This document shows positions 11,782 through 22,504 of a stretch of 64,000 nt of DNA, in pieces. The notes under the pieces are model-generated. The model made no database searches, was not told where the DNA came from, and saw only the letters and a program-made list of their open reading frames with translations. The position numbers were made by a program, and so were the translations under genes. Origin of the DNA: Drosophila persimilis (Eukaryota; Arthropoda; Insecta; Diptera; Drosophilidae); NCBI RefSeq assembly GCF_003286085.1, contig NW_020825324.1, positions 434,001 through 498,000 of the forward strand, in the 5' to 3' direction. The stretch's first letter is position 1, and the number at the start of each line of letters is the position of its first letter.

Positions 11782-14700
11782 GTAAGTACCTCACAAAGAA
11801 ATGATATATGATGTATTCCCATAGGTGAAGGGCCACTGCCAGAATTGGGGCCCCTCGTATGTCTCAAAATAGCCAAAAACCAAGAAACTATTCCATGATA
11901 TGTCTGTCCTAAATAATCAACGAAAACTAAACCATAAATCAGAAGACAGAAGCACCATGCACTGATTTCGAGAGCGGAAACCCGATAGAGAACGAATAAA
12001 TTCATATTTTGTAGTAAATTCTTATAGATTACGGAAGGTGCCATCAGGTGCTCTGCTCCGTTCTGGTTCTGGTTATCAAAACACTCGAACCGAACGTCCC
12101 CTGCCTGCAATTGTCGTCAAAGGAGATCCATCTCTAAATGAAGTTTCAGCAATCGATTGAAAGCGTGACATGAAGACGTCATTGCACTGACTGACGTCTT
12201 GTTAATTGAATTTAATGGCCATATTTTTCATTGATTCGGTGGAAAGATAACCCATCGACGACGTCATTGATACAACAGACACTTGAACATTTGAGAGAAC
12301 ATTTGACCATGGCCCTGAAACCGACTACTCTCCTTCCTGTTTATTTTCCTTTTGATTGACGGCAGATAGAGTTATCTGGAGAGATCTTTGGATGGGAACG
12401 GAAGGAATGGACTCCATGGGGATTCGTTTTTATTGGTAGACGATGACAAGGCTTTTACTGATTGATTGGTTGAGTGATGGGAGCGATGGATTGTTACGTG
12501 GCTCTAATGGGAGCTCCCCATTACGTGATCATGTGAGTGAAGAAGGCAACCAACAATTTCTATACTTTCCAGTAATTATTTGGGTTTATCGAGTCACACG
12601 ACAGTCGGTTATCGACTTTTTGTAAATATTCTTAATTTTCGATTGGAGATTACGGAAAGGGAAAGTTCTTTCTCTTAGGGATTGTTTCCTATGACAAAAA
12701 CAACAAGAAACTCTTACGCTTAGCCCTTAACTCGAGTCGAGCACACGACATGTCTGGGGTTTCGAGGAACCCTATGAGTGGTATCTATAGGTTATTCCCT
12801 CTTTAAAGATAATCTCCATCTAACTATTGCACGTGTTATTTCTATCTATATATTCTAGGTAATCGCTATCTTTTCAATATAAGCCACTAGCTTCTGGGCA
12901 ATACCCTATCTCTAAAGTTGATTCATTCTTATCTGTCGAGGAAAACGCTTTCCCCCCGCCGAATGGCAGTGGAACCATAACTTTCCCCTTTTTCTCCACT
13001 GCCCATCCAACACTCTCTATAACGAGTATATATATAAATATATGTATATTAGATGTGTGTGTGTTGGGGCGGGGGTAATTGCTAGCTTCAATAAAAAATC
13101 GAACTGACAGGCACAACGCGTCGTATGATTGACGCTGATTTGTTTGCCTTACTTCATGGGTCTGGGGCTGGGGCTGCGGGCTCTATCTATCTTTATGTTG
13201 ACCTCTGCGGTCACCATCTGACGGACGGCCGGACACTTAACTGCCAGTCAGAATGCTGAATGTTGAGGCAGTGTCAGGTTTTACTTTTTTCTTTTGTTTT
13301 TTTTTTCTAATTTTAGATGCATAATTAACATGCAATTTGAGAAACGGAACAGCGATGACGATGCCCTCTGGGCACCCATCACATCACTCCCCCTTGGGCA
13401 AACACAAATTTAGTTCAATTTTATTTCGCTTTTGTTTTTCCAGCATTTTCTTGTGCACGGCTTTCCTTCTGTGTTTTCTTTCTGTTTCGGCTTACAAAAC
13501 GTGCCTCGACTTTTCCATTTTCCTCAGTTGCCGCTGGACAACAGAACCGTATCGAACGTCGCTGCACTGCATTCGCGCATTGTTTTTCCCCCCGTTTTCC
13601 ACGGCATTTTCCAACGACCCCAAGCACGGCACACGACACACGACACACGACACACGACACATTGTTTTTTGCCGAAACAAAGAGCTATCAAAATTCAAAA
13701 ACTACTGAGAAACCCTTTCGCGCCCAGAATGGTCGTCGTCTCCGACAGCCGTGTCCGTATGCCCCGCTACGGCGGAGTCAGTGTTAAGCGGAAAACGGTT
13801 CGTGTTTTTCTTTTCCTTTTCCTTTCTTCTCTTCGTTTTGTTTTGTTTTTGTTTCTGTTTCTGTTTTTTTGAGTGCTGCTGCTACTGCATTTTTATGGTT
13901 TCCGTTTTAAGGAAAGATGAAAGAACTGAAACTGTAGATACCCTTTGTACTCGAAGACGAGGAAATCGATTGGGGAATATATATCCATATATAATTTAGT
14001 GATCGACTAGTGGCGACTGCGACTGAAAACAAGTGACGAAGAGGGCAAGAACTAACGGGAAATATACAAAATATATTAAAAAGGGTATATTTAATAAACT
14101 ATAAATAATAAAATACGAAATAAACTATAAAAATAAAAATATAGAAAGAAATATGTAAATACAAGTTTAAAAAATAAAAGAGGAAAAATAATACAGAAAG
14201 TTAAAAAATTATACAAGAATATAACATTTACAAAATTGAAGATAATAAAATAATATAAAACTAAAAAATTTAATACAAAAGATAATACAAAAATATATAT
14301 AAAACTAAATAACTTTGAATAACAAATACAAATATATATATAAATCTAAATACCTTTGAATAACAAATAAAAAAAATGAAATTAAAAAAAGTTTAAACTG
14401 AAAAAAAAATTAAAAGGTTTAAATTGAAAAAAATATATATTTATTAAAATATATATGTTAAAAAAAACCCTACATATGCAGGCAGTTAAACATTGAAAAC
14501 ATAAAAATATGAATATTAAATGAAAATTTAAAATATAAATGTAGAAAAAAATTTTTGTTTATTTTATTTATTTTTTTTTTTTTTACAATTTGATAATTCT
14601 GAAAATCGTACAACTCTCTAGAGAAACAGAAAAAGATTTTTCACCCACCAAAAATTCTTTGCCAAAAGTCCCAATACCCTACCTTACAAGGTATATGGGG

Positions 14701-17700
14701 AAAATCAAGTCATGCATTTTTTTTTTTTGTTTAAACTCGAACAAAGAACTGGTTATGATCCCGACTTCCGTTTCGTGGTAGGGGAAGGGGCGGTTTCTGC
14801 TGGCCGACCAGACCAGACCAGACCAGAGGGGCAGAGAGGGATGGGGTGTGACTGACTGAACAGAGGGAAACAACGCAACGCTGTTGCATTAACCCAAAAA
14901 CGTTAATTGGATTGAAATGAAAAACGTTTTCAATTTCCTAGCATTGTGTCACGTTTGATTTGCATTCACAAACTGGAAAACAAAGGCAAGAATGAACACA
15001 ACAAACCAGGGGGACAAACGATGACAAACAATCACAAAAACGAAGGGATACATTAGGGAGAGGGAAGGGGGAGCCATTCAGTGATGAAATCGGAAGTGGA
15101 GTGGAGGCTATGCAAAGTTCTAGGAATGCATCCAAAGCCTTTTCTTTGAACGTGTATCCAAGGCAATAGATCAATGATGATCAATGATTGAAGTCTTCTC
15201 CCAAAGTTGAGAAGAAACGGAGCTGAAAATCCCTTAAAGAATACGGGAAAAACAAGTTTCCCTCCTCTCTAGCTCTTTTCTCTTGAGAGTTCCAGGAAAA
15301 ACTTGCTTGGCTGTTCTGTTGTTGAAGTTTTCCACCTGTCCGCCTACGAGAGAGAGAGAGAGAGCGAGAGCGAGCATGTCCCATTTTCCATTCGTATTTG
15401 CAAACAAGTTCTTGGCTTTGAATCGAATTGTCGTTTATCGATAATAGTGTCATGTCGCTCTGCTTTCGCGGATTAACGGGATTTGACGTGGTACAACATG
15501 TGGCATGGTGGCTTGGTGGCTTGGTGGCTTGGTGGCACGTGTCATACGGATTGTCTGGTGTTTGAATTGGTTGCGATTTGCGTTTTTGCATAAAAGCTGC
15601 ATTCGCCGAACGACGCACGTTTTTTGCGAGCCGCGCAAAAGGAAAGCTTGCGGAAAAATCACGCTCTAGCGAGGGAAAAGCAACAACAGCAAAGAAAAAA
15701 AAAAAAAAGAAAAAAAATCAATCAGGCATGACACCCAAAGCCAGCAACAGAACGAACGTACGAGAAAGAGGGTGACGCAGCCGACCGACTGGACAGCACG
15801 CGGGTTATACAAGTTGGCAAAACACCCATACAGCCATACACACGGTATCTGTGTGTGTGTGTGTGTGTGTGTTTTGTCACTTGACCAATTTCCCCCCCTG
15901 GGGGGGTATGGGGCGGGGGCACAGATCATAGGTGAGTGGGTTGAGAGAGGGAGAGAGAGTGAGAGAGTGAGCGAAAGGCACTTGGTCAATGCGCGTGAAG
16001 CTAGCAAACTGTGTGGCAACTGTACTTCTCTCCTCTGTTATGCAATCCGACAATTAAACCCCCCACCTCAAACAGATCAAAAAAAATGGAATCGAATCCC
16101 AAACTAAACTCCTCTTCGTTTTTGCAGCTGAATGTGCGCGTCACGACCATGGACGCCGAACTGGAGTTTGCCATCCAGTCGACGACGACGGGCAAACAAC
16201 TGTTCGATCAGGTGGTCAAGACGATCGGCCTGCGTGAGGTTTGGTTCTTTGGTCTTCAGTATACCGACTCCAAAGGCGACTCCACATGGATTAAGCTGTA
16301 CAAAAAGGTAAGCCAAATCGAAACGAAACGATGATACAATATAACTGATGACAGGGATAATCTTAAGAAAGAGGGAAAGTGCATTTCAGACGAGGCAAGA
16401 CCCTTTCCCGGAATAGTATCTCTTGATAAATTAACAAAAATATACAGTAGAAAGAATACATTCAGTAAATGTCAATCATCAAATGCACTTTTAGATGAAA
16501 ATATGTAAGAAAATTTCTTTAAAAAAATTAAAACAGAAAACAACATTAAATTAGAATAGAAAATACAACAAAATTAAATTACAACAGAAATTAAAAAAAA
16601 AAAAAAAAAAATTGGAATAGAAATTACAAAAGAAAAAAAAAACTACGAAAATAAATATTTTTAAAATAAAAAAAAAAAAAAATATTTCGTACTAATGTTT
16701 AAAAAAGCATGTACCCAGTAAGTTGTTTAATTAATTATTTCTGAAATGCACTTGATTTATACGATAAATAGCTTACTGTTTTTTGGATTTATAATTGTAA
16801 TTATTATGTATAATAATGTAAATATAAATGTATATAATAATAGCCCGAATCGCCGGCCATAAAGACCATAAAGTACTTGAAACGCGTAAAGAAATATGTG
16901 GACAAGCGGACAACAAGCGACAGCAATGGAGTCCATCATTCGGAGACAAGCGAAGAGGATGACGATGCCGATGATATGGTGGGCAGAAGAGAAATCGAAT
17001 CTATTGAACCCCCAAGCGAGAATCCCCTAAAATATTGCTAGAATAGAATATAATAGATTTCTGTAGATTTATGTAGACTATTGCTTGAGGAATACAGAAC
17101 AGATGCCGCTACTTTATTGTTTACTAATAACATCTTCTGTCTGTGTATAATTATTCATGCTGCCTAAAAAAAAAGACTGGATCAATGCCGTTTTCCACAT
17201 GGGTAACGAGAGAGTCAATCCATCCATCCATTCTTCCTACAGATTCCCCCAGTGATCGCCAGCCGTTCTGATCCGTTCTTGTTAATGATATGCTTTGTTT
17301 TGGTTTGTTGTAGGTCATGAATCAGGATGTCAAGAAGGAGAATCCATTGCAATTCAGATTCCGTGCCAAATTCTATCCGGAAGATGTGGCCGAGGAGCTC
17401 ATACAGGACATCACATTGCGCCTGTTCTATCTGCAGGTGAAGAATGCCATATTGACCGACGAGATCTATTGTCCGCCCGAGACGTCCGTGCTGCTGGCCT
17501 CGTACGCGGTGCAGGCACGTCACGGGGATCACAACAAGACCACCCACACAGCCGGCTTCTTGGCGAACGATCGCTTGCTGCCGCAGCGGGTGATCGATCA
17601 GCACAAGATGTCCAAGGACGAGTGGGAGCAATCGATAATGACCTGGTGGCAGGAGCATCGCAGCATGCTGCGCGAGGATGCCATGATGGAGTATCTGAAG

Positions 17701-19476
17701 ATCGCCCAGGATCTGGAGATGTACGGCGTCAACTATTTTGAGATCAGGAACAAGAAGGGCACCGATCTCTGGCTGGGCGTCGATGCCCTCGGCCTGAACA
17801 TCTACGAGCAGGACGATCGACTGACGCCGAAGATTGGCTTCCCCTGGTCCGAGATCCGGAACATCTCCTTCTCCGAAAAGAAGTTCATCATCAAGCCGAT
17901 CGACAAGAAGGCCCCTGACTTTATGTTCTTTGCACCACGTGTTCGCATCAACAAGCGGATCCTGGCCCTCTGCATGGGCAACCATGAGCTGTACATGCGT
18001 CGTCGCAAGCCCGACACGATCGACGTGCAGCAAATGAAGGCGCAGGCGCGCGAAGAGAAAAATGCCAAACAGCAGGAGCGGTAAGCGATTGCCTCAAATC
18101 GAATTGAACTCGATTCCTAATTGATTCCGGTCTTCCTTGTTAACCTTCACTAGCGAAAAGCTTCAACTGGCGCTGGCCGCTCGCGAACGTGCCGAAAAGA
18201 AGCAGCAGGAGTATGAGGATCGCCTGAAGCAAATGCAGGAGGAGATGGAGCGCTCGCAGCGCGATCTGCTCGAGGCCCAGGAGATGATCCGTCGGCTGGA
18301 GGAGCAGCTGAAGCAGCTGCAGGCCGCCAAGGATGAGCTCGAGTTGCGCCAAAAGGAGCTGCAGTCGATGCTGCAGCGCCTCGAGGAGGCCAAGAACATG
18401 GAGGCCGTCGAGAAGATCAAGCTCGAGGAGGAGATCATGGCCAAGCAAATGGAGGTGCAGCGCATCCAGGACGAGGTCAATGCCAAGGACGAGGAGACCA
18501 AGCGTCTGCAAGACGAAGTCGAAGAGGCACGACGCAAGCAGGTCAGTCTGTCAGCGGGCAATAGCCATGGTTCTCCTCTACTTTAGTATCCAATGTCTGA
18601 CCCAGTTTGATAAGCCCTGTAATCAAGGGTTCAAAAAGGCAATCGGGCCATATTTGATAAGAAAATCATTGCGATAACTCGATTGTTAGATCATTATACA
18701 GTCACTGCCTGTATAGCCGAACGATAAGCGATAAAAGGGCGCAGATTCAAGAAGCTTCTACCCAAAATACTATACCTATTCCCCATAAAGAATCGCTTCT
18801 TTGAAAGACCACAAATATCTGCCTTATTTTGATGCACATTGGGACGATCATTGATTGATTGCTCTTCAGGCACATTTCATTCCCTGAAACATTGAAAATT
18901 TTGCCTTTCCCTGCATGTTTTCTGTACAGAGCTGCCTGTAAAAATGTCCCATAAGCGAAAGGAACTGTGGTATTCATTCCATCTCTGGAGTCTATCTATC
19001 GAAATACTTATATGATTACGCATTGCATTTCTTTCAGGCTGAAGCGGCTGCTGCATTGTTGGCTGCATCGACAACGCCGCAGCATCATCATGTGGCCGAG
19101 GATGAGAATGAGAATGAGGAAGAGCTGACGAACGGCGATGCCGGTGGCGATGTATCACGCGACCTGGACACTGACGAGCATATCAAGGATCCCATCGAGG
19201 ACAGACGCACGCTGGCCGAGCGCAATGAGCGCCTGCACGATCAGCTTAAGGTCTGAAAAAGCAGCAAAGTCTCCAAATTCGTTTTATTCAAAATTATATT
19301 CTCTTCGGCAGGCCCTGAAACAAGATCTGGCGCAGTCGCGGGATGAGACGAAAGAGACGGCAAACGATAAGATTCATCGGGAGAATGTGCGTCAGGGACG
19401 CGACAAGTACAAGACGCTCCGTGAGATCCGTAAGGGCAACACAAAGCGTCGTGTTGATCAATTCGAGAACATGTAA
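11767..19476 (+). CDS. Moe: Moesin, ERM-family actin-membrane linker (whole spliced gene)
   Basis: The spliced reading frame is Moesin, the only ERM (ezrin-radixin-moesin) protein of flies. It binds PIP2 and membrane proteins through its FERM domain and F-actin through its C-terminus, at the cell cortex. Joining 11767-11781, 16128-16307, 17314-18080, 18154-18541, 19038-19250 and 19312-19476 gives 575 residues; using 13729-13797 as first exon gives 593. In the 575 form, FERM spans about residues 6-295, a charged Glu/Arg/Gln-rich helical coiled coil about 300-455, an Ala-rich then acidic linker about 451-495, and the C-terminal ERM association domain ends in RRVDQFENM. The regulatory Thr is at about 556 in [12 protein letters not shown]; in flies this site is phosphorylated by Slik (known). 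All introns are GT-AG. The donor after 19250 (GTCTGA) is weak. Identity is certain; alternative first exons and a cassette exon are listed separately. Confidence 0.98.
12173..12266. promoter_or_regulatory. cluster of three GACGTCA (CRE-like) sites in Moe intron
   Basis: AAGACGTCA at 12173-12181 and its exact inverse TGACGTCTT at 12192-12200 form a 9-bp inverted repeat with a 10-bp spacer. A third GACGTCA lies at 12260-12266. GACGTCA is the core recognised by CREB/ATF bZIP proteins. The arrangement suggests an intronic enhancer, but binding is inference. Confidence 0.4.
13527..13797 (+). CDS. Moe: Moe alternative first coding exon B (MVVV isoform) with leader
   Basis: The coding part is 13729-13797: 23 residues beginning [16 protein letters not shown] and ending KRKT, in phase 0 to the common exon at 16128. 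This matches the alternative N-terminus I know for D. melanogaster Moesin, apart from about one substitution (Met for Leu). The donor GTTCGT is weak. The leader has no ATG back to a plausible acceptor (cctcag, about 13527), so it may be either an internal exon or the end of its own promoter's leader; I see no clear TATA box. A CACGACA tandem repeat lies in the leader (about 13627-13660). Confidence 0.85.
13998..14590 (+). repeat. dispersed element copy 2 with A/T-rich tail (Moe intron)
   Basis: This is the second copy of the 33-bp core described at 7748 (here GTGATCGACTAGTGGCGACT). It is followed by about 500 bp of A/T-rich sequence with ATAAAATA and AATATATATAAA units up to a T-run at 14569-14584. 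It lies in the Moe intron, just after alternative exon B. Confidence 0.5.
15589..15757 (+). promoter_or_regulatory. candidate internal Moe promoter and third first exon
   Basis: CATAAAAG at 15589-15596 is TATA-like, with a predicted start near 15620. The following leader has no ATG until 15728. There ten codons ([10 protein letters not shown], 15728-15757) end in phase 0 at a possible donor GTACGA (15758), which would join in frame to the Moe exon at 16128. A second donor (ATAG followed by GTGAGT, 15932) would give a leader without this start. This is a prediction from signals only. Confidence 0.3.
15850..15871 (+). repeat. (TG)n microsatellite
   Basis: This is an eleven-unit TG run in the Moe intron upstream of the first common exon. 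A further GA-rich tract is at 15349-15373. Confidence 0.9.
16128..16307 (+). CDS. Moe: Moe common exon: FERM F1 lobe
   Basis: This 60-codon exon is phase 0 at both ends. It starts [17 protein letters not shown] and ends STWIKLYKK. It codes the ubiquitin-like F1 lobe of the FERM domain, with the [12 protein letters not shown] stretch typical of ERM proteins. The acceptor is tttttgcag and the donor GTAAGC. The next constitutive exon begins [10 protein letters not shown], so the exon boundary falls inside the last part of F1. Confidence 0.97.
16844..16978 (+). CDS. Moe: putative Moe cassette exon (45-residue FERM insert)
   Basis: This is a 135-bp island of higher GC inside an otherwise very A/T-rich intron. 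It is preceded by an AG (tag at 16841-16843) and followed by a GT donor (GTGGGC). It is exactly 45 codons, has no stop, and is phase 0 on both sides, so it can be included or skipped without shifting the frame. The product begins [19 protein letters not shown] (Lys/Arg-rich) and ends [13 protein letters not shown] (acidic, potential CK2 sites). If included it would enlarge the F1 lobe between residues 65 and 66 of the 575 form. The acceptor has a poor pyrimidine tract, as expected for regulated splicing. I cannot recall whether D. melanogaster annotation carries this isoform. Confidence 0.7.
17314..18080 (+). CDS. Moe: Moe common exon: FERM F2 and F3 lobes
   Basis: This exon has 255 codons plus two bases, begins [14 protein letters not shown] and ends KNAKQQE plus CG of an Arg codon. 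It carries the end of F1, the helical F2 lobe and the PH/PTB-like F3 lobe ([16 protein letters not shown], then [15 protein letters not shown]). It also holds the start of the central helix ([17 protein letters not shown]). The acceptor is tttgttgtag and the donor GTAAGC. The intron that follows is only 73 bp. Confidence 0.98.
18154..18541 (+). CDS. Moe: Moe common exon: coiled-coil region
   Basis: The first base completes the split Arg codon; 129 codons follow. The sequence is a continuous charged helix of Glu, Arg, Lys and Gln with heptad-like Leu/Met/Ala spacing. This is the ERM central coiled coil that folds back on the FERM domain in the closed state. It ends RRKQ in phase 0 before donor GTCAGT. 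Confidence 0.98.
19038..19250 (+). CDS. Moe: Moe common exon: Ala-rich and acidic linker
   Basis: This 71-codon exon is phase 0 at both ends. It begins [18 protein letters not shown], passes through an acidic run ([10 protein letters not shown]) and ends [16 protein letters not shown]. It codes the linker between coiled coil and actin-binding tail, plus the first part of the C-ERMAD. The acceptor is tttctttcag. The donor GTCTGA departs from consensus at +4 and after, and would benefit from transcript support. Confidence 0.97.
19312..19476 (+). CDS. Moe: Moe last exon: C-ERMAD, actin-binding tail
   Basis: This exon has 54 codons plus TAA. It codes the C-terminal ERM association and F-actin binding region, with the phospho-switch Thr in [12 protein letters not shown] and the invariant end RRVDQFENM. 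The intron before it is 61 bp (19251-19311) with acceptor cttcggcag. Confidence 0.98.
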   Translation, partial: ALKQDLAQSRDETKETANDKIHRENVRQGRDKYKTLREIRKGNTKRRVDQFENM

Positions 19477-20340
19477 GGAAAACGCACGCACGCACCGCAT
19501 GCCCCGGACTCTCGGACTCTCAGAAAAGAGAGAGATGGACAGCGAAGAGGAGTCTCCAAAAAGAAAGAGAAAGATATAGAAAGCAGAACAGAAGAACAGA
19601 AGTACAGAAAGAAGAGAAAGAAACAACAAATATAATTCCGGTCGTTGCGACGATGACCCCCTAAAAAACTTCAAGAAATATCCGCAGAAGTCTCCTATCC
19701 TGAAAATCCGTAAAAAAAAAAAACTTCAGATATTCTTTGTTTTCTGAGAAGCTTGTATAGAAAAGAAATCACAGCACACAGATATAGTTACAGATACAGA
19801 TAGAGATACCCTAGAGACAGACAAAAAACACGCCCTGGACGATGACACAATTATGAGAAGGGACAATCAATCAATAGATCACAGTCGAAACACAACAATC
19901 ACTAGAATCAATCAAGAATATTTTCAATTTTGAAACGCGACAGACAACAGAAATTAAACCACAAATACAACTACAACTACAACTACAACAAAAACAACTA
20001 TTTGCATTTTTTCCCCCGTTATAATTATTATTTTTATTATTATATAATTACTATTTTTTTTTAAATTTGTATAATTAAATAAGAACTTGATTTATTGTTT
20101 CTTAAAAATAACTTGAGAAGAGAGCAAACAAAACAAAAACAAACAAAAAACAACAACAGAGAAACAAAAAATATATTATATAAAATATTTTTTCTTCTTT
20201 AATCATATTTTTGTTTTGAAAGAAAAAAGATTCTTCAAAAAATAAAAAAAAAACAACAACAAACAAACGAAACACAAGAAAAACCATCAAAAACTATTGT
20301 GAAAAAAACCAAACAAAAAGTTTTTAAATTAAACAATAAA
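19477..20340 (+). other. Moe: Moe 3' untranslated region
   Basis: After the stop the sequence becomes A-rich, with GA-rich runs (19520-19630), an ACAACT tandem repeat (about 19965-19995) and long A/T stretches. The poly(A) signal AATAAA at 20335-20340 is a plausible 3' end; an earlier A-rich AATAAA-like hit near 20238 is less convincing. The exact cleavage site cannot be read from sequence alone. Confidence 0.6.
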
Positions 20341-21711
20341 AATGTAAAAACAACAAACAAATATTTCGATTGAAATCGGAATGGAAAGCCCCTGCCACGA
20401 AGGTGTGTTGTTGCTTTGGAAAGCCTTCTGGGAACTGTATGGCGGATCGATAAGAATATCATTATTTTTTCATTGGTGGGATTGGGGATGAAATAATCCG
20501 AAATCGTAGGGAAGGCTAGGCACTTTGTGGCGGTGGATATCGTGGGAGTTTTCACTACATATATCGAGCATATTAGATTCCACAGCATACGATAGTATTT
20601 TTAACATGGTATACGCCGGAAGGTCCACTAATTTGTTGTTTTTTTTTTGCTTAAAATTAAATAAACTCATTAAGGCGATACAAATCGCTCGATCGAAATG
20701 ATTTATTTGATATATGAAAAGGCAGCAAACATACGGACACGATATTTTGCCGATAGTGTAAGTGCCATCCCAAGCGGAAGAGCGGGCTCGACTACTCTTG
20801 CGTTGCTCTGCTTCTCGAGAGAGCCAAGCCATGTGGGAGAGAGCGAGTCCGTACGTATGTGTGCATTCGCTTCAGGGCAGCACAGTTTTACAAGCTCTTC
20901 TGACGTCGGCAGAGAGTCACGTGCAAATTTGTGTTAGCGGCGCATCGCGACGGGAAAATAAAATGGAAGTCGGTCGGCCGCTTATATTTCTCTGCCCAGA
21001 GCCCTTTTCAAGCTTCGATTTCGTGCAGCAACACAACCAATCCCTGAGCAGAGCTATCCCGCTAAAGGGTAAAGCACCCGCACATTACTTTTCGCGCGAC
21101 TCTCGCAACGAATAACTGTTATTCTTTTTTCATGTTTTCTTTGGGGTTTTAGAAGAAGTTCTTACCGAAAAATAGTCCGATCATAGCTTTGTACACGCTA
21201 AGACGATCGATCCATCATAAAGATGGCCCATCTCATCGCAAAAGTACGGCAATGTTCAATCTTCAGACGGGACCGGCTTTAGGAAGCGGCAAATTCCAGA
21301 CAGAGGTCTCCCATTTTTCGAACCAAACTCCATCTTTGTCCTCCCTGCAGTCATTTTGGATTGCTAGAAGGCGCCATGTGTCCTGAATGGTCCTCGCTTC
21401 TGTCAAGTATAGATTCGAGCAGAAATTCGATGGATACCTCTGTCTCCACCCTTAGACCCTCCATAGAACTCCCTCGCTTCTTGCACAGAAAAAACATTTG
21501 AAGTCTACGAATGATGGTTCCGAAACTTAAAGGACTGTTCATTGTGCCGTACCCCTTCCCAAACGAGTCTCAGATATACTTTGAACGACAAGTGTTTTTG
21601 GAAGAAGACTCCCAGCTCTGCCAGTCAATAGAAGCCTCTCATCTCAGAAAATCAATCTCGTCCCAAATCGATCGAAAATCCAATATCATTGTCTAATTTT
21701 TGTTCTAGCGC
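20341..21711 (+). other. gap between convergent genes with promoter-like block and unresolved open segments
   Basis: A GC-richer block (20750-21110) carries GAGA-type sites, TGACGTC (20901), CACGTG (20919) and CTTATATTT (about 20980) that could be a TATA box. Downstream, open segments lie in different frames. One begins MEVGRPLIFLCPEPF (20963) and reaches a possible donor at 21068. Another starts after a good acceptor (ggggttttag, 21152) with KKFLPKNSPIIALYTLRR and runs to 21386. A third frame is open from 21283 to 21697 except for one TGA (21499) and ends with MMVPKLKGLFIVPYPF onward. I recognise none of them. They could be a small multi-exon gene, a decayed gene, or chance. Confidence 0.25.
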
Positions 21712-22504
21712 TTTATTAATGCAAATATCAGAAGTTGATAACAATAGATACATCAGCTATGTATGTATAAATGTATATATATGTATTTATCTATATTATA
21801 TGCACACAGGTATCAGATATCAGATGTCATTCATATGTGAGCTGTATAGCAAAAAAAAAAAAAAAAATTGAAATGGAAGTACCAACCAACCGCGCAACTT
21901 AAGGTAGCAAAAAAAAAAACCAAAAAAAAAAGAAAAATAAAAAAAAATTAAATATCAAATATCAAGAAACGAGATGGATCCGATCCGATCCGATTGATTT
22001 GCTATTCTTTTTTTTGTTCGTCTATTAGATAACACACACATATACAATACGACAATCGTAGGCTAATTCAGTATTATGCATATAATAATAATAATAATAA
22101 AAACACGATATCTCTCTCTCTGAAGGCACATAATTACAGGGGCTGGGCGGCGGCCCATCTAAGGCGCACTCCGTTCGTGGTCTATCGCCGAACTCCAAGA
22201 AGGGGTTTCTGGGGACCAGGAATTGAGTATATTAGTTACAATTTATATTTATATATATATGTATATATAGTATATATAATAAGTATATATATGTATGTCG
22301 GTGTCTGTGTCTGTGTCTGACTTGGGATCGGCGAAAAGTTTGGGGGAAGGAGTTTGGTGTGGGTTTGGTTTTCGGTGATCCCCTAATGGATTCGATTCGT
22401 CTCTTAGAATATAGAATATATATATTTATGTGATGTGATCTGATCTGATTCCAATTCGATTAGTATGGATTTCGTTGCACGGTTATTGCTCCTACGCGAA
22501 TCTG
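21712..22504 (-). other. PTB gene 3' untranslated region
   Basis: AATAAA on the minus strand lies at 21717-21712 (TTTATT on +), the first good poly(A) signal after the stop. The region is A/T-rich with A runs (21850-21955), an ATA run (22080-22100) and TATATA tracts (22225-22290). If correct, the 3' ends of Moe and this gene are about 1.4 kb apart. Confidence 0.5.

Noticed and set aside
14590..14781. 63-codon + strand frame after the A/T-rich tract in the Moe intron
   Set aside because: No acceptor-donor pair in phase with Moe exons, and A/T-driven composition.
17215..18033. 272-codon minus-strand open frame over the Moe FERM exon
   Set aside because: Shadow of the strongly biased Moe coding sequence; the + strand product is unmistakable.
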